Assembly (NCBI GenBank): GCA_020846105.1
Contig: JADLEN010000221.1
Location: 1-9,479, forward strand
From: Chitinophagaceae bacterium
Lineage (GTDB): Bacteria; Bacteroidota; Bacteroidia; Chitinophagales; Chitinophagaceae
Length of the DNA stretch: 9,479 bases
Direction of reading: 5' to 3'
A program made the position numbers and the translations under genes. A model generated the notes under the pieces. It was not told where the DNA came from and searched no databases. It was given only the letters and a program-made list of their open reading frames with translations. Of this stretch, positions 7,285-9,479 are shown in pieces (the stretch's first letter is position 1; every line of letters starts with the position of its first letter).

Positions 7285-7348
7285 TTATTTACTTACCTTC
7301 GCCACCGCAACAATAATTTACAAATAGAAATAAGCCCTTTTTTACCTA

Positions 7349-7930
7349 ATGAAATTACCCATCGTAGCCTACGGACATCCAGTACTAAGAGTTATTTGCC
7401 CAGATATAAATGCTGCATACCCCGACCTTCAAAAACTAATTGCTGACATGTGGGAGACTATGTACCACAGCAATGGAGTAGGTGTTGCTGCGCCACAAAT
7501 CAACAAAGCGATACGCCTATTTGTAGTAGATACACTACAAATAGTTGAAGGTTTTGACGAGCAAGACAAAAAAGAATTTCCGAATGAAAAAGGCATCAAA
7601 CAAGTTTTTATAAATGCCCATAAATTAGAAGAAAGCGGAACGCCCTGGGCCTACAACGAAGGCTGCTTAAGCATACCCAAAGTACGCGAAGATATTATGA
7701 GAGGCGAGAAAGTAATCCTTCGGTATCTGGATGAAAACTTTGAAGAGCATACATCTGAATTTGACGGTATTACAGCACGGGTAATACTGCACGAGTATGA
7801 CCATATAGATGGTAAATTATTTATCGATTATATAGCGCCACTGAAAAAACGCCTAATCAAAAAAAAGCTAGAAGATATTGCAAATGGCAAAATAAGAATG
7901 GATTATAAAATGCTCTACCCTAAAAAGTAG
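7349..7930 (+). CDS. def: Peptide deformylase
   Basis: This 193-residue metalloenzyme removes the formyl group from the N-terminal Met of new proteins as they leave the ribosome. All three family motifs are intact: GVGVAAPQ at 43-50 (motif 1, with Gln50), EGCLSIP at 104-110 (motif 2, metal ligand Cys106) and HEYDH at 148-152 (motif 3, ligands His148 and His152, catalytic Glu149). An acidic insert between the first two motifs (about 64-84, GFDEQDKKEFPNEKG) makes the protein longer than the E. coli enzyme and is common in Bacteroidota as far as I recall. The C-terminus is basic (KKRLIKKKLE). The ATG at 7349 starts directly at the expected MKLPIVAYGHPVLR. A TACCTTCG at 7294-7301, one mismatch from the -7 consensus, might give it its own promoter in addition to read-through from ruvX. 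Its last codons form the left arm, loop and part of the right arm of a terminator. Confidence 0.96.
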   Translation: MKLPIVAYGHPVLRVICPDINAAYPDLQKLIADMWETMYHSNGVGVAAPQINKAIRLFVVDTLQIVEGFDEQDKKEFPNEKGIKQVFINAHKLEESGTPWAYNEGCLSIPKVREDIMRGEKVILRYLDENFEEHTSEFDGITARVILHEYDHIDGKLFIDYIAPLKKRLIKKKLEDIANGKIRMDYKMLYPKK

Positions 7931-7940
7931 GGCATTTTTT
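7907..7940 (+). terminator. Intrinsic terminator overlapping the end of def
   Basis: Bases 7907-7918 (AAAATGCTCTAC) pair with 7927-7938 (GTAGGGCATTTT) in a twelve-pair stem with one T-G wobble, around an eight-base loop. A run of six T (7935-7940) closes it. The def stop codon TAG (7928-7930) is in the right arm, so the last six sense codons, MLYPKK, supply the left arm, the loop and the first base of the right arm. This separates def transcription from ffh. Confidence 0.7.
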
Positions 7941-7997
7941 CGCAGTAAAGAAACTAAAGCGCTATCCAGGTAAAACCAAATTTCCCTAATAATCCAT

Positions 7998-8005
7998 TAC
8001 TTTTG
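7998..8005 (+). promoter_or_regulatory. -7 promoter box of ffh
   Basis: TACTTTTG is an exact TAnnTTTG match, 41 bases before the ffh ATG and just after the def terminator, which is where ffh needs a promoter. The implied leader is about 35 bases and AT-rich. No clear -33 TTG is seen at 17-23 bases upstream. Confidence 0.5.
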
Positions 8006-8046
8006 CCAACCCAAAATATTTCAATACCTAAAAATAATAGTTAGAT

Positions 8047-9417
8047 ATGTTCGATAGTTTAAGCGAAAAGCTCGAATCCGCCTTTAAACAACTTAAAGGA
8101 GAAGGCAGAGTAACGGAAATAAACGTTGCAAGTACCATCAAAGATATTCGCCGTGCGCTTATAGATGCCGATGTGAATTTTAAAATAGCCAAAGAATTTA
8201 CCGACAGGGTAAAAGAAAAAGCGCTTGGAGCAAAAGTACTAACGGCCATTTCTCCTGGCCAGCTGATGGTGAAAATTGTCAAAGACGAACTCACCGAATT
8301 GATGGGAGGCACAGAGGCTGAATTCAACATCGACAATCGCCCAACAATCATACTTATAGCCGGTCTTCAAGGGTCTGGAAAAACCACGTTCTCCGGCAAA
8401 CTAGCCAATTACCTCAAAACTAAAAAAGGCAAAAAACCACTTTTGGTTGCCGCTGATATTTATCGCCCAGCAGCCATCACCCAGTTGCAAGTTTTGGGCG
8501 AGCAAATAAAGGTGCCTGTATATGCCGAACCAGAAAATAAAAATGCCATTAGTATTGTACAAAATGCTGTGGCGCAAGCCAAGACAGATGGCAACAACAT
8601 TATCATTATAGATACGGCTGGCCGCCTAGCAATAGACGAAGTGATGATGCAAGAGGTGACGGATGTAAAAAATGCAGTGAACCCGCACGAAATCTTGTTT
8701 GTAGTAGATTCGATGACCGGACAAGATGCGGTAAATACTGCCAAAACCTTCAACGATCGCTTAGATTTTACAGGTGTAGTTTTGACAAAACTAGACGGTG
8801 ATACCCGCGGTGGTGCAGCACTCACCATTAAATACACGGTAAACAAGCCCATCAAGTTTGTGAGTATGGGCGAAAAGCTCGATACACTCGATACCTTCTA
8901 CCCAGAGCGTATGGCACAGCGCATATTGGGCATGGGAGATATTACAACCCTTGTAGAGCGCGCCCAATCACAGTTTGACGAAGAGCAAGCCAAAAAAATT
9001 GAGAAAAAAATCCGTGCCAATAAATTTGATTTCGAAGATTTTAAAGACCAATTGCAACAAATCAAAAAGATGGGCAACATCAAAGATTTGCTAGCAATGA
9101 TACCCGGTGTGGGCAAGGCTATCAAAGACATTGATATTAGTGACGATGCTTTTAAAGGTATCGAAGCCATGATCAATTCAATGACGCCTTACGAGCGCAA
9201 CAACCCCGACAGTATTGACACTAGCCGCCGCACGAGAATTGCAAAAGGTTCTGGCAAACAAATTTCCGAAGTAAATGCCTTCATGAAGCAATTTGACCAA
9301 ATGCGCCAGATGATGGGACAGATGAATAAGTTTAAAGGTGCAGGTGGCATGGGCATGCCTGGCATGGGTGGTATGGGAATGCCTGGAGGAATGGGCTTGC
9401 CATTTGGTAAAAAATAA
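8047..9417 (+). CDS. ffh: Signal recognition particle protein Ffh (SRP54 homologue)
   Basis: This 456-residue GTPase, with the SRP RNA, binds signal sequences of nascent membrane proteins and hands ribosomes to the receptor FtsY at the inner membrane. The N-domain helical bundle covers about 1-88. The G domain (about 98-295) has P-loop GLQGSGKT at 106-113, AADIYRPAAITQL at 135-147, DTAGR at 189-193, TKLDGDTRGG at 247-256 and the closing GEKLDTLDTFYPERM at 275-289. The M domain follows, with the fingerloop region around IKKMGNIKDLLAMIPG (339-354) and the SRP-RNA-binding SRRTRIAKGSG (393-403). The tail (about 432-452) is Met/Gly-rich with repeated GMP/GMG units. Length is close to the E. coli protein (453). 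ATG at 8047 starts MFDSLSEKLE, as expected. No shortening or missing key residue. It has its own promoter-like box and follows a terminator, so it is probably monocistronic. Stop is TAA. Confidence 0.97.
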   Translation: MFDSLSEKLESAFKQLKGEGRVTEINVASTIKDIRRALIDADVNFKIAKEFTDRVKEKALGAKVLTAISPGQLMVKIVKDELTELMGGTEAEFNIDNRPTIILIAGLQGSGKTTFSGKLANYLKTKKGKKPLLVAADIYRPAAITQLQVLGEQIKVPVYAEPENKNAISIVQNAVAQAKTDGNNIIIIDTAGRLAIDEVMMQEVTDVKNAVNPHEILFVVDSMTGQDAVNTAKTFNDRLDFTGVVLTKLDGDTRGGAALTIKYTVNKPIKFVSMGEKLDTLDTFYPERMAQRILGMGDITTLVERAQSQFDEEQAKKIEKKIRANKFDFEDFKDQLQQIKKMGNIKDLLAMIPGVGKAIKDIDISDDAFKGIEAMINSMTPYERNNPDSIDTSRRTRIAKGSGKQISEVNAFMKQFDQMRQMMGQMNKFKGAGGMGMPGMGGMGMPGGMGLPFGKK

Positions 9418-9479
9418 TTTTAATAAACTTTTATTCCCTCAAATAAATAATAAGTGGAACATTTACTTACGAGTGCCAG
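9418..9479 (+). other. AT-rich 3' flank of ffh, no gene assigned
   Basis: These 62 bases are AT-rich. AATAAA and TTTATT at 9422-9435 form only a tiny A/T inverted repeat with no G-C stem, so I do not call a terminator. A GTG at 9454 opens a frame that runs off the window after eight codons, too little to judge. Confidence 0.4.

Noticed and set aside
8028..9176. Minus-strand open frames opposite ffh
   Set aside because: Ser/Ile/Leu-rich antisense translations of the Ffh coding region. Ffh is fully accounted for by motif.
9454..9479. Start of a new gene after ffh (GTG at 9454)
   Set aside because: Eight codons before the window ends, no recognisable peptide and no convincing promoter box.
1..9479. 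CRISPR arrays, tRNA/rRNA genes, insertion sequences, phage or defence genes
   Set aside because: No repeated spacer pattern, cloverleaf, transposase motif or terminal inverted repeats were seen on either strand. Nearly all the sequence is covered by ordinary genes.

Overview
The window looks like chromosomal core DNA of a member of the Bacteroidota. Three things point there. It carries a 'putative porin' outer-membrane beta-barrel of the type common in that phylum and a secreted protein with a carboxypeptidase-regulatory-like fold. Several genes have a TAnnTTTG element just upstream, which is the Bacteroidota -7 promoter box. No start codon has a convincing Shine-Dalgarno; the leaders are A/T-rich. 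Base composition is moderately AT-rich. I cannot place it below phylum level, although the protein style suggests the Chitinophagia/Sphingobacteriia side.

Layout from left to right. The 3' end of an unrecognised membrane-protein gene lies on + (to 151), followed by a 140-base spacer with a candidate promoter. Next come a MoxR-type AAA+ ATPase (292-1281) and, 11 bases later, a secreted 673-residue helical-repeat protein (1293-3314), probably one operon. Facing them on the minus strand are a MarC-family membrane protein (3327-3908) and a small secreted protein with a carboxypeptidase-regulatory-like domain (3990-4706). A 126-base divergent promoter region separates the latter from a + strand porin (4833 onward). 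Then follow three housekeeping genes on +: ruvX (6871-7284), def (7349-7930, ending inside its own terminator hairpin) and ffh (8047-9417). The last 62 bases are AT-rich spacer with no identifiable gene.

The most notable feature is in the porin gene. Its reading frame is closed by a TGA at 6600-6602, but the same frame continues for 73 more codons to a TAA at 6822-6824. That continuation encodes what looks like the missing C-terminal strands of the barrel. It is therefore a single in-frame nonsense codon and not a frameshift: a fresh pseudogene, a sequencing or assembly error, or a read-through site. No other gene in the window contains or ends with TGA, so wholesale codon reassignment is not supported.

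The genes cover unrelated jobs: envelope biogenesis or surface functions (MoxR pair, MarC, regulatory-like protein, porin), DNA processing (RuvX), N-terminal protein maturation (Def) and membrane-protein targeting (Ffh). I see no mobile element, CRISPR array, defence island, RNA gene or biosynthetic cluster. Apart from the interrupted porin, this is ordinary core sequence.
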